A stretch of DNA of 64,000 bases from an uncultured Prevotellaceae bacterium. GTDB taxonomy: Bacteria; Bacteroidota; Bacteroidia; Bacteroidales; Muribaculaceae. Of the stretch, positions 25,420 to 36,700 are shown in pieces. The notes below the pieces were generated by a model, which was given only the letters and a program-made list of their open reading frames with translations, was not told the DNA's origin and ran no database searches. The stretch spans positions 1 to 64,000 of the forward strand of contig ONLH01000004.1 of assembly GCA_900318645.1 (NCBI GenBank). Reading direction: 5' to 3'. Position 1 is the first letter of the stretch, and the number at the start of each line of letters is the position of its first letter. The position numbers and the translations under genes were made by a program.

Positions 25420-26499
25420 TTATTGTTTCACAACCCCACGAACGACGGGCCACCCCATCACTCCTTGGCGCCAGTCCACAATACAAGTGTCACCGACTTG
25501 GAGTGGATCATCGATGTCATCATCACTCATGACAAATGTACTGTTGTCGTCAGTATATTTCCATTCGACCCAGGCCCAGGTGTTGTCTCCGTCAACGGTT
25601 TTGTCGGTGATGATAGCCATTCGCTCACGTTGCACTGGTGTGATATAATAATTCGCCAAAATAGAGAAGACAAACGGGGAACCAATGATTGCTAGTATGG
25701 TGAATGGTCCGAACTTGATGTATCCCTTTCCCTTCAAGATAAAGCCTATCCCGAAAAAGGCGAATACGATAATTACGCCTGGTACCGAATCAAATAAAAA
25801 ATCATCTAAAAAATTAAAAAGTTTGGGCAGCTCCATCCGTTGTGATAGTCCTCCTGAAGCGAAGAATGCAATCCAGAATGCTAGTTGTAAAAGGATGCAC
25901 CATCCAGGTTCATCGCCGTCCTCGTCATGGGTGTCACCATGGAAGAATGCCCCCACGAACGTCCGAAACTTGAATTTTAAGCGCCTGATTAGTCCTGGTT
26001 TTGAGGCTGTCACGGTAATACTTTCTTTTTCAACCGTTCCAGTCCTGGGGCATGATTTGTAACGAGTAGTCTTGTTCGTTAATTTGTAGTTAAGGAATTT
26101 GCTCTCATCGTCAATGATATAGACGTGATCTTGATTGTCGACGGCTATAGCTTCATATTCTGAGATTTTTTCATTCATGCATAACATGGCGTTAGCCGGA
26201 AGGCCATAGCGGTTACAGTTGGTGTAGGCTATGACCGTTTGCTTGTCGTTGCCACAATTTTGCAATTCCCAGACTAAATCAGTTAGGGATTCAAGAGGCA
26301 TTTTGCCGTGGAATGTAACCAGATATTCTTCATTTTTTTGCAACTCGTGAATAGTGGCACAATAGTCTAGTCCATAGCCACTTTCCCAGAGAGCAAACCT
26401 GTTAATGTGCTCAATCAGTTGCCAGTAATCTAATCCTTGAACGTGCAGTTTGCCATCGCTGATTAGATATTGCTCATTGTCGTTATTATTCATGTCCAT
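25420..26499 (-). CDS. Membrane protein of unknown function, downstream of priA
   Basis: 359 residues. Residues about 1-165 are soluble (DGKLHVQGLDYWQLIEHINRF...), followed by a basic stretch, then three or four hydrophobic segments (about 200-220, 238-256, 264-285), then a soluble C-terminal part (WAWVEWKYTDDNST... VGDTCIVDWRQGVMGWPVVRG). I do not recognise a family. It begins 8 bp after the priA stop on the same strand, so it is probably cotranscribed. Its AT content is somewhat higher than priA's. Confidence 0.7.
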   Translation of the reverse strand: MDMNNNDNEQYLISDGKLHVQGLDYWQLIEHINRFALWESGYGLDYCATIHELQKNEEYLVTFHGKMPLESLTDLVWELQNCGNDKQTVIAYTNCNRYGLPANAMLCMNEKISEYEAIAVDNQDHVYIIDDESKFLNYKLTNKTTRYKSCPRTGTVEKESITVTASKPGLIRRLKFKFRTFVGAFFHGDTHDEDGDEPGWCILLQLAFWIAFFASGGLSQRMELPKLFNFLDDFLFDSVPGVIIVFAFFGIGFILKGKGYIKFGPFTILAIIGSPFVFSILANYYITPVQRERMAIITDKTVDGDNTWAWVEWKYTDDNSTFVMSDDDIDDPLQVGDTCIVDWRQGVMGWPVVRGVVKQ

Positions 26500-26507
26500 T
26501 TGAGTGT

Positions 26508-28970
26508 TTACACGGGATCGACGTCGTAGTAGAGGCGTACCGACTTCATGCGGGCGTCGGCGGCAATCATCTGCTCGTAGAGGTCGCGCAGAATCTTCTT
26601 GACCTTGACCATCGAGGCCGCGGTCTCCATTTTGAGGGTGATCTGGCGGATGTAAAGATTCTGAACCCTAGAGACGAAGGGTGCCATCGGGCCCAGCACG
26701 CGTGTGCCGAACACCTGCCGCAGCAGGCCGCTGTAACGCACGGCCAACTCGCCCAGTGTGGCGTCCTCGCGGTGCTTAAGATAGATATTGATGACCTTGG
26801 TGAATGGTGGGTAACCGAATTGACGGCGGTCAGCCAGTTCATGCTCGTAAAATCCCTCGTAGTCATGTGATTGTACATATTTGATGACGTCATGGTCGGG
26901 CTGACTGGTCTGGATGATGACCTGTCCCTGCTTGTGGGCACGCCCGGCGCGGCCGGATACCTGCTCCAGCATGTCGAAGGCGCGCTCATGGCTGCGGAAA
27001 TCGGGGAAGTTGATCATTGTGTCGGCATTGAGGATGCCCACAATGCTCACGGCGTCAAAGTCCAACCCTTTGGTCACCATTTGGGTGCCCACCAGGATGT
27101 TGGTGCGATGGGCTGAGAACTCGTCGATGATGCGGTCATAGCTGTTCTTGCTGCGCGTGGTGTCCAGGTCCATGCGGGATATTTTCTCGCCAGGGAACAC
27201 CGCATCGATGTCGTCCTCGATACGTTCAGTGCCGTAACCGATGATTTCAATGCCAGGCAGTTGGCAGGCGGGGCACAGGTCGGGCAACGGGATGGTATAG
27301 CCGCAATAGTGGCACACCAGGCTGCGGTTATGCTTGTGATAGGTGAGCGACACGTCACAGTTCTCGCACTTGGGCACCCAGCCGCACTCCTTGCAGCGTA
27401 CCATCGGGGAATAACCACGGCGGTTTTGGAACAGGATGACCTGCTCGCCGCCCTGTAATGCTTTGCGGCATTCGGCGATGAGTTCGTTGCTGAACATGCC
27501 GTTCATCTCACGGTGCTTGCGGGCCTCAAGGGTGTTGATGACCTTGACTTTGGGCATCTGGATGTCACCGTAGCGTGTCATCAGCTTCACAAGACCGTAT
27601 CGCCCTTCAAGAGCAAGATGATAGACCTCAATAGCTGGTGTTGCCGACCCTAATACGGTTTTGGCGCCATGCATCTGTGCTAGCACCAAAGCGGCATTGC
27701 GGCCATTGTAACGGGGTGCGGGATCCTGCTGCTTGTAGCTGCTGTCGTGCTCTTCATCAACGATAACAAGTCCCAAGTTGGAGTAGGGGAGGAACACCGA
27801 CGAACGGACGCCGATAACCACACATGGATCACTGCTCTCTAATAGCCGTTTCCAGATATCTACACGCTCATTGTCGCTGAACTTGGAGTGGTAGATGAGC
27901 AGACGGTCTCCGAAAACACGTCTCAGACGGCGTGTCAACTGGGTTGTCAGCGCAATCTCGGGAACGAGATACAACACCTGTTTGCCCAGTTGCAGGGCAT
28001 CGTTGATGAGATGCATATAAACTGACGTTTTGCCGCTGCTAGTCACGCCATGCAGCAGCGTGATGGCGTGTTGGCGCATCGATTGATGGATTTCGCTGTA
28101 GGCGCGCTTTTGTTCGTCGCTCAGCGTCGGTGGCTCTTCCAGCACACTGCCCAGTTCGGCAAAACGGTTGATTTCCTTCTTGTAGATTTCAAGCATGCCG
28201 CGTTTCACCGCTTCATGCAACACAGCACTGCTTACTCCTGCCCGTTTCAGCAGGTTTTCCTTGCTCACTTCCTTGATCTCACCGCCCTGTAGCCACCGTG
28301 ACATGTCCAGATAGGCCAGCAGCAGGGATTCCTGTTTAGGTGCTCGTTTTAATTGATCAAAAAAATGATGCAGTTTTTCCTCGTCTTCGTGTGCTATGGC
28401 AAGACGCACACATGCCTCAGTCTTAGGACGATAGTTGTCTACTACACGTTCGCTCACGTGTAGCGCATCCAGGTCCAACAAGTGGCTGACATTTCGTTCT
28501 ACGGTCTTGAATCCTGTTGCGTGTGCAATTTCGGCAATCTGGACGCGTCCACGCTGAGCCGTGAAATCCAATATGACGCGTTCGCGGTCGGTGAGCTGTC
28601 CGGGTTCGCTTTCTTCAAAGTCAGGATTGACACTGATGGTCGTCTCGCTCTCTACCTTTAGTCCCGACGGAACGGCTGCCTTATAGACCTCGCCCATGGA
28701 GCAGAGGTAATAATCGGCGATCCATTGCCAGAAGTCTAATTGGGGATGTCGCACAATAGGTCTCTCGTCAAGGGGACCTAAAATCTCTTTCACGTCATAG
28801 CCTTTGGGCTCTCTGTCATGAAGAGACATTACGATAGCCGTGAAGATTTTCTTGCGCCCGAAGGGTACTAAAACACGCATGCCGATAGATAGCCTCATCC
28901 CGTCAGGAACGCGGTAAGTATAGGTGCCAGGAATGGCTAGTGGCAGCAATGTTTCAGCGAATTTCGGCAT
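26508..28970 (-). CDS. priA: Primosomal protein N' (replication restart helicase)
   Basis: 820 residues. An N-terminal DNA-binding domain is followed by a helicase core with Walker A GVTSSGKTSVY, Walker B VDEEHDSSYKQ, GSATPAIE (motif III), and QVSGRAGRAHKQG (motif VI). Eight cysteines in the segment CKECGWVPKCENC ... CHYCG ... CPAC make the zinc sites known in PriA. It reloads the replisome at stalled forks. Confidence 0.95.
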   Translation of the reverse strand: MPKFAETLLPLAIPGTYTYRVPDGMRLSIGMRVLVPFGRKKIFTAIVMSLHDREPKGYDVKEILGPLDERPIVRHPQLDFWQWIADYYLCSMGEVYKAAVPSGLKVESETTISVNPDFEESEPGQLTDRERVILDFTAQRGRVQIAEIAHATGFKTVERNVSHLLDLDALHVSERVVDNYRPKTEACVRLAIAHEDEEKLHHFFDQLKRAPKQESLLLAYLDMSRWLQGGEIKEVSKENLLKRAGVSSAVLHEAVKRGMLEIYKKEINRFAELGSVLEEPPTLSDEQKRAYSEIHQSMRQHAITLLHGVTSSGKTSVYMHLINDALQLGKQVLYLVPEIALTTQLTRRLRRVFGDRLLIYHSKFSDNERVDIWKRLLESSDPCVVIGVRSSVFLPYSNLGLVIVDEEHDSSYKQQDPAPRYNGRNAALVLAQMHGAKTVLGSATPAIEVYHLALEGRYGLVKLMTRYGDIQMPKVKVINTLEARKHREMNGMFSNELIAECRKALQGGEQVILFQNRRGYSPMVRCKECGWVPKCENCDVSLTYHKHNRSLVCHYCGYTIPLPDLCPACQLPGIEIIGYGTERIEDDIDAVFPGEKISRMDLDTTRSKNSYDRIIDEFSAHRTNILVGTQMVTKGLDFDAVSIVGILNADTMINFPDFRSHERAFDMLEQVSGRAGRAHKQGQVIIQTSQPDHDVIKYVQSHDYEGFYEHELADRRQFGYPPFTKVINIYLKHREDATLGELAVRYSGLLRQVFGTRVLGPMAPFVSRVQNLYIRQITLKMETAASMVKVKKILRDLYEQMIAADARMKSVRLYYDVDPV

Positions 28971-29117
28971 AAAAACCTAAAGTTTAATATTTACTTTATA
29001 TATGAATGTTTAATATATTGAATATAAAATAGTTGAAGTAACTATTGCTATAAAATATTAAAGTTTAAATTATTGCTTTAAATATTTGTTTGTAATTTAT
29101 TGATTAATTGGTTGTTC

Positions 29118-30299
29118 TTAATTTTTGTTAAGATATTTCTGGTAAATGCGGTTTTCCTTTTCGGCAGTGGCTGTCCAACTGACTTCGGGCGGCAGCTTTT
29201 GGTCGATTCCGCCATGCAGTAGTTGCACGGCGCGGTCGGTGAATCGGTCCACGAAATTCTCGCCTAGGTCTATGGCGTTTTCACGGCCAACGGCCTCGGC
29301 GGTGCCGATAACATTGGTGGCAACGACGTGAGCTCCGCATGACAGGGCCTCAATGACGACAAGTGGGAGGCCTTCTAGACTGCTGGGCAATACGAGCAGG
29401 TCAACGCAGTTGAGCATATCTGGAATCTCGCTATGTGGCACTCTTCCGGTGAATAGGCACTCAATGCCCTTGTCTTTCATCATCTGGGCGGTTTCCTCGA
29501 GTTGGAATCCTAAGCCGATGGCCCAGAAAACCAGGTCTTTACCATATTTGCGGAGGATCTCGCTGTAGATTTCGGGCAGCATGGTCACGTTTTTCACGGG
29601 TTCAAAGCGACCTAGGTAAGCGACGACCTTTCTGCCTTCCGGAATGTTGTATTTTTTGCGGAGTTGTGCTCGTCGGTCCTCGCTGTAACGTTGAAACTCG
29701 GCACTGGCGCCATTACGCAACACCTCGGCGGGAAAGCCGTCGGTAAGGTCGGCATGCGCTCTGTCGAGCAGTCCTTGACTAACAAAGAAGTTACAGTCGG
29801 CTTGGTGCAACAGCTTGATGGTCATCTCTTTGATCATCGGGTCGCGTGGCGGCTCGGTGTAGATGGTGGCACCATGCCAGGTGATGAAACATGGGATGTG
29901 CAGGTGCTCTTGTGCGAATACGGCAGCGTGGCCAGCCATGCGGTCATGTGCACTCACCAGGTCATAACCTCGCATTTCCCATCCCAGTTTGTGGAGACGC
30001 TTCAACAGAGCGCGAGGCGGCTTGTGGAAAAAGCGATGCAGGATTACGTCGCTCCACCGGCGGCGGTACCATGTGATGTGCACCTTCATGCCTAGATCCT
30101 CGATTTCATCGGGGCGTGAGGTCAGTTTCTGACTCTTGCGGAAGAGCCTCATCAGCCATCCGTCATAGAGCTGAAACATGTGAACATCAACCTTGTAGTC
30201 ACTGATCTGCTGCAGGTGCTTGGCGCGGTTGAGCACGGCGTTGAACACTCCGAGCCTCCAGTTGATATCGCCCTCAAAGAGTACTGCAATCTTTTTCAT
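29118..30299 (-). CDS. Glycosyltransferase family 4
   Basis: GT-B fold: N-terminal Rossmann start KKIAVLFEGDINWRLGVFNAVLNRAKHL, a linker, then GRKVVAYLGRFEPVKNVTMLPEIY and the nucleotide-sugar site VLPSSLEGLPLVVIEALSCGAHVVAT (E-x7-E motif). It probably acts in surface polysaccharide or glycolipid synthesis on the cytoplasmic side. I chose Met at 30299 because a -7 box at 30328-30335 would place the transcript start downstream of the more upstream Met (30326). Confidence 0.88.
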   Translation of the reverse strand: MKKIAVLFEGDINWRLGVFNAVLNRAKHLQQISDYKVDVHMFQLYDGWLMRLFRKSQKLTSRPDEIEDLGMKVHITWYRRRWSDVILHRFFHKPPRALLKRLHKLGWEMRGYDLVSAHDRMAGHAAVFAQEHLHIPCFITWHGATIYTEPPRDPMIKEMTIKLLHQADCNFFVSQGLLDRAHADLTDGFPAEVLRNGASAEFQRYSEDRRAQLRKKYNIPEGRKVVAYLGRFEPVKNVTMLPEIYSEILRKYGKDLVFWAIGLGFQLEETAQMMKDKGIECLFTGRVPHSEIPDMLNCVDLLVLPSSLEGLPLVVIEALSCGAHVVATNVIGTAEAVGRENAIDLGENFVDRFTDRAVQLLHGGIDQKLPPEVSWTATAEKENRIYQKYLNKN

Positions 30300-30327
30300 A
30301 GCTTGTCTTGTGATGAGTTTAACCAAG

Positions 30328-30335
30328 CAAATTTA
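30328..30335 (-). promoter_or_regulatory. -7 box (TAAATTTG) of the GT4 gene
   Basis: Matches TAnnTTTG. GTTG lies 20 bp further upstream (partial TTTG). It decides the start codon of the GT4 gene. Confidence 0.5.
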
Positions 30336-30431
30336 GGCATTTTTCCCCACGTGTGCAACAACTCGCATTGAAAAATGATTGCTGCATGACGAAAAAAGAG
30401 GCTAAGCGATATCGCTTAACCTCCTTCTTAG

Positions 30432-30503
30432 TAGCGGGAGCCAGACTCGAACTGACGACCTTTGGGTTATGAGCCCAACGAGCTGCCACTGCTCCATCCC
30501 GCA
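30432..30503 (-). tRNA. tRNA-Met (CAT), initiator-like
   Basis: A cloverleaf folds on the minus strand with anticodon CAT. The anticodon stem carries GGG/CCC next to the loop and positions 1 and 72 do not pair (T-T), both features of initiator tRNA. The TTCGAGT loop is present. The 3' CCA is not encoded. Confidence 0.88.
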
Positions 30504-30610
30504 ATTTGCGAGTGCAAAATTACTGCTTTTTCTTGAACTGGCAAGCAAGAAACGGTAAAAAATGTGTTTTTTAACATATTTTTACTGAAAACGGTAGGAA
30601 TTTGGGCTTA

Positions 30611-30657
30611 AAAAGACCCGTTGAGGAATCCATTTGACGTGGAAAACCTCAACGGGT
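30611..30657 (-). terminator. Terminator of the fumarase gene
   Basis: 11-bp perfect arms ACCCGTTGAGG / CCTCAACGGGT with a 20-nt loop, followed on the minus strand by CTTTTT. Confidence 0.75.
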
Positions 30658-30687
30658 GATGTAAATGCGGCTATCGCTCAAGGTGAT

Positions 30688-32313
30688 TTACAGGCCGATT
30701 TTCTTGAAGAAATCGTTGCCCTTGTTGTCCACGAGGATGAAGGCGGGGAAGTCCACGACGCGGATTTTCCAAACGGCCTCCATGCCCAGCTCGGGATACT
30801 CGATGCACTCGATGCTCTTGATGCTCTCCTGCGAGAGGATGGCAGCGGGTCCACCGATGCTGCCCAGATAGAAACCGCCATGCTTCTTGCAGGCATCGGT
30901 CACCTCTTGGCTGCGGTTACCCTTGGCAATCATTACCATGCTGCCGCCTTGGCTCTGGAACAGGTCAACGTAGGGATCCATGCGATTGGCAGTCGTCGGG
31001 CCCATTGAGCCACAAGGCATGCCTTTCGGGGTCTTGGCGGGGCCTGCGTAGAGCACGGGGTGATCCTTGATGTACTGGGGGATGCCCTCACCGCGGTCAT
31101 AGCGCTCTTTCCACTTGGCATGGGCGATGTCGCGGCCAACGATAATGGTGCCGCTCAGCGATACGCGGGTCGATACGGGATACTTGTCAAGGATGGCAAG
31201 TGTCTCGCTCATGGGGCGGTCAAGGTCAATCTTGATGCCGTCGCCCTCGCCAGCCTGGCGCAGTTCCTCGGGAATCAGCTCGGTGGGTTTGTCGTCAAGT
31301 TTCTCGATCCACACGCCGTCCTTGTTGATCTTGGCCTTGATGTTGCGGTCGGCACTGCAGCTCACACCGAGGCCGATGGGGCAGGATGCTCCGTGGCGCG
31401 GCAGGCGAACGATGCGTACGTCATGGGCCATGTACTTGCCGCCGAACTGAGCGCCGAGGCCGATCTTATAAGCTTCCTCGAGCACCTGTTTCTCCAGTTC
31501 CACGTCGCGGAAGGCGCGGCCGGTCTCGTCACCCGTTGTGGGCAGGTTATCATAGTAGTGGGTAGAAGCCAGCTTGACAGTCAGCAGGTTCTTCTCGGCA
31601 CTGGTGCCGCCGATGACAAAGGCAATGTGATAGGGTGGGCAAGCTGCCGTGCCCAGGGTGCGCATCTTGTCAACCAGGAAGGGCACCAGCGTGCCGGGGT
31701 TGAGGACGGCCTTGGTCATCTGGTAGAGGTAAGTCTTGTTGGCACTGCCGCCACCCTTGGTGACGCACAGGAAATGATATTCCATGCCTTCGGTGCATTC
31801 CAGATCGATCTGTGCGGGCAAGTTGCAACGGGTGTTCACTTCCTCATACATACTCAGCGGGGCATTCTGTGAGTAGCGCAGGTTCTCCTGGGTGTAGGTG
31901 TTGTAGACACCGCGGGCGAGGGCTTCCTCGTCACAGAAGCCGGTCCACACCTGCTGGCCCTTCTCGCCATGGATGATGGCGGTGCCGGTGTCCTGGCACA
32001 AGGGCAACTGACCCTTGGCGGCCACCTCGGCGTTGCGCAGGAACGTCAAGGCGACATACTTGTCGTTGTCGCTGGCTTCGGGGTCACGCAGGATCTTGGC
32101 TACCTGCTCATTGTGGGAGCGACGCAACAGGAAGTTCACGTCGCGGAAGGCCTGCTGGGCCAGCATCGTCAGTGCCTCGGGCTCGATCTTGAGGATGGGT
32201 TTGCCCTCAAACTCGCCGACCGACACATAGTCGCTGGTCAGTTTGTAGTATTCAGTGTCATCTTTGCCCAATTGGAACATGGGCGCATAACGGAATTCAG
32301 GATTGTTTGCCAT
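30688..32313 (-). CDS. Fumarate hydratase, class I (iron-sulphur)
   Basis: 541 residues, as in FumA/FumB-type single-chain enzymes. Cys106 in [11 protein letters not shown], Cys in [16 protein letters not shown] and Cys in [14 protein letters not shown] are candidate ligands of the [4Fe-4S] cluster. The C-terminal beta domain holds [20 protein letters not shown] and [23 protein letters not shown]. It interconverts fumarate and malate in the cytosol, here probably in the reductive branch towards succinate. It has its own full promoter and terminator. Confidence 0.94.
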   Translation of the reverse strand: MANNPEFRYAPMFQLGKDDTEYYKLTSDYVSVGEFEGKPILKIEPEALTMLAQQAFRDVNFLLRRSHNEQVAKILRDPEASDNDKYVALTFLRNAEVAAKGQLPLCQDTGTAIIHGEKGQQVWTGFCDEEALARGVYNTYTQENLRYSQNAPLSMYEEVNTRCNLPAQIDLECTEGMEYHFLCVTKGGGSANKTYLYQMTKAVLNPGTLVPFLVDKMRTLGTAACPPYHIAFVIGGTSAEKNLLTVKLASTHYYDNLPTTGDETGRAFRDVELEKQVLEEAYKIGLGAQFGGKYMAHDVRIVRLPRHGASCPIGLGVSCSADRNIKAKINKDGVWIEKLDDKPTELIPEELRQAGEGDGIKIDLDRPMSETLAILDKYPVSTRVSLSGTIIVGRDIAHAKWKERYDRGEGIPQYIKDHPVLYAGPAKTPKGMPCGSMGPTTANRMDPYVDLFQSQGGSMVMIAKGNRSQEVTDACKKHGGFYLGSIGGPAAILSQESIKSIECIEYPELGMEAVWKIRVVDFPAFILVDNKGNDFFKKIGL

Positions 32314-32358
32314 AATTTTTGTTAGTTATTGATGTGATAATGGTTGATTCCAATGCTG

Positions 32359-32389
32359 CAAAATTAGTGAAAATTCTTTACATGTCAAA
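32359..32389 (-). promoter_or_regulatory. Promoter of the fumarase gene
   Basis: On the minus strand: TTTG (32386-32389), 19 bp, TAATTTTG (32359-32366). Full consensus match. Confidence 0.75.
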
Positions 32390-33046
32390 CCCCAGACGCT
32401 TGAAGTCGTCAGGCGTGGGCGCTGTAATGTCGATTTCATTGCCGCTGACGGGGTGGGTGAAGCGGATGCGATGGGCTTGCAGGGAGATGCCGCCGTCAGG
32501 GTTGCTGCGTGGCGCGCCATACTTGAGGTCCCCTTTAATGGGGCATCCGATGGCTGACAGCTGCGCCCTGATCTGATGCTTGCGCCCTGTGATCAATTCC
32601 ACCTCAAGTAGCCAGTAACGCTGGCTGGCGGCGATCACGCGATAGTTGAGCACCGCCTTCTGGTGTCCCTCACGTGGCACGATGCTCACGTGGGTCTTGT
32701 TGTTGCTCTCCACGCTCTTGAGGTAATGGGTGAGCGTGTCCTCGTCCTTGGGTGGCTTGTTGCCGACGACAGCCCAGTAGGTCTTGTGGACCTCCCCCTT
32801 GCGGAACAGTTCGTTCATGCGCGACAGGCCCTTGCTGGTCTTGGCCATGACCACCAGGCCGCACGTGGGGCGGTCAATGCGGTGAGTCACGCCGAGGAAC
32901 ACGTTTCCGGGCTTCTGATATTTCTCTTTGATCCATGCCTTCACCGAGTCGATGAGCGTGGGGTCACCGGTGCGGTCTCCCTGCACCAGCTCGCCGGCAC
33001 TCTTGTTGACGATGATGAGATGGTTGTCGTCGTACACTATTTCCAT
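32378..33046 (-). CDS. RluA-family pseudouridine synthase
   Basis: From Met at 33046 the protein has 222 residues: MEIVYDDNHLIIVNKSAG at the start, the catalytic Asp58 in HRIDRPTCGLVV, and LITGRKHQIRAQLSAIGCPI near the end, typical of RluA-type enzymes without an S4 domain. It isomerises uridine in rRNA or tRNA; the site cannot be told. The frame is open for 106 more codons upstream, but that part has no family likeness and a -7 box (33085-33092) lies inside it. Confidence 0.88.
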   Translation of the reverse strand: MEIVYDDNHLIIVNKSAGELVQGDRTGDPTLIDSVKAWIKEKYQKPGNVFLGVTHRIDRPTCGLVVMAKTSKGLSRMNELFRKGEVHKTYWAVVGNKPPKDEDTLTHYLKSVESNNKTHVSIVPREGHQKAVLNYRVIAASQRYWLLEVELITGRKHQIRAQLSAIGCPIKGDLKYGAPRSNPDGGISLQAHRIRFTHPVSGNEIDITAPTPDDFKRLGFDM

Positions 33047-33084
33047 GTCATGGTTGCCGCCACCGTTGATGGCCAGCGGCAGTG

Positions 33085-33092
33085 CAAAGTTA
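33085..33092 (-). promoter_or_regulatory. -7 box (TAACTTTG) of the pseudouridine synthase gene
   Basis: Matches TAnnTTTG, 39 bp before the chosen start codon; supports the short form. Confidence 0.5.
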
Positions 33093-33510
33093 CATTTTTT
33101 CCTGCATTTGACCATCTGTTGTTGCAAAAAACTGGTAAAAGATGCTGAAGTGGGCCCAAACCCTGTCGGCCGAATGCGAAATACACCGATTTGGCATGAA
33201 AAAATGAGGATAAGATCAGTTGAAAATGTTGTTGCACAAAAAGCATCCTGGGACCATATAAATACTGGGTTCAGGAAGTGCCGTTTCTGCGGGAAATGGG
33301 TGTTCAAAAATAGTCTTTTTCGGTAGTCAAATGTTAAAATAATGGTAGAAATGTATATAAACAACTGATAATCAGATAAATAAGTTAAAAATCGAGTAAT
33401 TTGTTTTTTATTATGTTGATTTTGAATAGATTATGGCTAAAATGCTGACAGAAAGTCAAAAAAAAATAAAAACTTTTTGACAAAATTACATTATTTATAA
33501 AAAAAATCAC
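33093..33510. other. Intergenic region upstream of the SusC/SusD operon
   Basis: No gene that I can support in this AT-rich stretch of over 400 bp. It contains GTTGTTGCAAAAA (33118) and GTTGTTGCACAAAAA (33227), two similar 13-15-mers, and an inverted repeat GTCAAAAA / TTTTTGAC at 33455-33481 placed 30 bp before the susC -7 box, a possible operator. Confidence 0.5.
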
Positions 33511-33518
33511 TAATTTTG
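33511..33518 (+). promoter_or_regulatory. -7 box (TAATTTTG) of the SusC/SusD operon
   Basis: Matches TAnnTTTG; implies a leader of about 215 nt before the start at 33742. No TTTG at 19 bp. Confidence 0.5.
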
Positions 33519-33741
33519 CAAGCCTGTCTTTTATAGATGTGGAGTTAAGAAACTAGAGAAACTGTAGATTGGCAATTCAAGTATGAATTGTGGATAAATT
33601 TCTAAAGTATGACCAGGAATGTCGCGGTTCCTGGATTGTGAAAAGTTTGTAGTTTTGAAGCCGAATTGAAGTAGGAGACAGCCGACCACAAGTAAAGTAA
33701 ACTTATAAAACATTTATAAATAATTAATTAAACTAAAATTT

Positions 33742-36700
33742 ATGAGTCTAAAACATTTACTCTTGTTCCTCGTCATGGCTCTGACCACGCTTGGTGTTAC
33801 CGCCCAAGTCAGTGGTACGGTGTTGGACGAGAACAATGAACCGGTCATCGGTGCATCGGTCGTTCAGCAGAGCAATCCTAAGAACGGCGTCGCAACCGAC
33901 TTTGACGGTCATTTCACATTGAATGTGCCGGTAGGCACAAAGATTAAAGTCACCTATGTGGGTTATGAAGACGCTATCGTCGCAGCCAAGGCTGGCATGA
34001 CCATAGTCCTCAAGCCCAAGGGTGAGATGCTTAGCGAAGTTGTTGTCACTGGTTACCAGAAGGTGGACAAACGCCTCTTCACCGGTGCTACCCAGAGCGT
34101 CGATGCCGAGAAGACAAAACTCTCGGGTGTCGCCGACGTCAGCCGTGGTCTTGAAGGCCGCGTCTCGGGTGTGCAGGTGCAGAACGTGTCTGGTACCTTC
34201 GGTACGGCTCCGAAAATCCGCGTGCGCGGTGCTACCTCTATCTATGGTAGCTCCAAGCCGCTGTGGGTTGTGGACGGTGTGATTCTGGAGGACAACGTGG
34301 ACATCAGCGCCGACGACCTCTCGTCTGGTGATGCTACCACGCTGATTGCCTCGGCTGTTGCCGGTCTGAATGCCGACGATATCGAGAGCTTCCAGATCCT
34401 GAAGGATGGTTCAGCTACCTCCATCTACGGTGCTAAGGCTAACGCTGGTGTGATCGTTATCACCACCAAGACTGGCCGCAAGGGCTCGACTTCGATCAAC
34501 TACACTGGCGAGTTTACCTATCGCCTGAAACCCAACTACCGCGACTTCAACATCTGCAACTCTCAGGAGCAGATGAGTATCTTGCGCGAGATGGAGCAGA
34601 AGGGCTGGCTTGAGTATGCAAGCTTGGTCAACAGCACCACCTCGGGTATTTATGGTCAGATGTACACGTTGATGGATACCTATGATCCAGCGACCGGCAC
34701 ATACGCTCTGCCCAATACACAGAACGCGCGCAACCAATATCTGCGTGAGGCTGAGATGCGTAACACCGATTGGTTCGACCTGTTGTTTAACAACAACGTG
34801 ATGCAGAACCACGCTGTTAGCGTTTCGGGTGGTACCGACAAGGGCTCCTTCTACACCTCGGCTTCGGTAATGACCGATCCGGGCTGGTACAAGAGCAGCC
34901 GTGTTGAGCGTTACACCTTTAACGCCAACGCTATTTACAACCTGACCGATAAGATCAGGATCAAGCTGTTGAACAGCAACAGTTTCCGTGACCAGAAGGC
35001 TCCTGGTACCTTGAGCCAGAACGTGGACGTCGTTTACGGTGAAGTAAGGCGTGACTTCGATATCAACCCCTATAGCTTCGCGTTGAACACGGCCCGTACG
35101 CTTGACCCCAATAGGCGTTATGTCCGCAACTACACCACCTTCAACATCTTTGACGAGTTGGAGAGCAACTACATTGATGTAGAGGTTACCGACCTCAAGT
35201 TCCAGGGTGAGTTGAACATCAAGCCGATTATCAAGCAGGACCAGTCTCTGGAATTCAACCTGCTGGGTTCTATGCGTTCAGTAAACTCTGAGCAGAATCA
35301 CTACGTTCTCGACAACAGTAACCAGGCCAACGCTTACCGTGCCGGTATCAACCCCGAGAACGCATCGATCCGCGCATCCAACACTTACCTCTATACCGAC
35401 CCCGATGTGAAGAACGCTCTTCCCGAGACTGTTCTGCCCAAGGGTGGTATGTTGTTCTTCTCCAAGAACAGCCTGAAGACCTTCGACATCCGTGTCACTG
35501 GTCAGTACATGAAGGATTTCAATAACGGCCAGCACCTCTTGAACCTCTATGCAGGTATGGAGGCCAGCCGCGTTGACCGCTTCTATCAGTCCTTCGAGGG
35601 CTGGGGTATCGTTTATGACAACGGTAACCTTCCCTTCCTGGATTACAAGCTCTTCAAGCAGATGGTTGAGGAGAACGGTGCTTACTACAGCATGGGCAAG
35701 ACCCATCGTCGCAACATGGCTTACTTCGCCAATGCAAACTATGCATTGCTCGGCCGCTACATCTTGAACGGTACCGTACGCTATGAGGGTTCTAACCTCA
35801 TGGGTCAGACCAAGCAGAGCCGCTGGCTCCCCACCTGGAACGTTTCGGCTGCATGGAACGTCTATGACGAGCCCTTCTTCCAGAATACTGCCCTTTATAA
35901 TAAAGGTATTCTGTCTTATGCAAAGATTCGTTTGAGCTATTCGTTGACTGGTGAAAGTGGTCCTTCGGGCTACGCCAATGCCGAGGCTCTGTATTATCCC
36001 ACTCGTCTGTGGCGTCAGGAGACCGAAGCCATGGAGATGGGTCTGGGTCTGTCCGGTCTGGGCAACAGCGAGCTGTCTTACGAGAAGAAGCATGAGTTCG
36101 ACCTTGGTGTTGACCTCGGTTTCCTCTACAACCGCATCAACCTGGTATTTGACTGGTACTTCCGTAACAACTTCGACCTGATCGGTCTGATCCGTACCCA
36201 GGGTGTCGGTGGTATTACCCAGAAGTATGGTAACGTTGCTGAGATGAAGTCTCACGGTATTGAGTTCACCATCTCTTCTCGCAACATTGAGCCCAAGCGT
36301 CCCGGTGGCTTCGCATGGAGCACCGACTGGACCTTCTCATATGTAAATACTGAGATTACCAAGCTGCAGTCGCGTTCACGCGTTATCGACCTGGTAACCG
36401 GTGGTGGTTTCCCCTTGGTGAACTATCCTCACCGTGCCATCTTCTCAATCCCGTTTGCTGGTCTTGATGCCCATGGTCTGCCCCTCGTTATTGACGAGAC
36501 TGGTAGCATCTCCAATGTCGGTGTCAACTTCCAGGAATACGAGGCACTGGACTTCCTGAAGTATGAAGGTCCCGTAGATCCCGTTTACACTGGTGGTCTG
36601 GGTAACAACTTCGACTTCAAGGGCTTCCACCTGAATGTCTTCATGACCTACTCCTTCGGTAACAAGCTGCGCCTTGACCCCGTCTTCGCAGCAGGTTACA

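Noticed and set aside
33047-33364. N-terminal extension of the pseudouridine synthase
   Set aside because: The 106 extra residues look random and a -7 promoter box lies inside this stretch.
35278-36255. 325-codon open frame on the minus strand inside susC
   Set aside because: It lies wholly within a clear SusC gene on the other strand, has no family likeness and is a by-product of codon usage.
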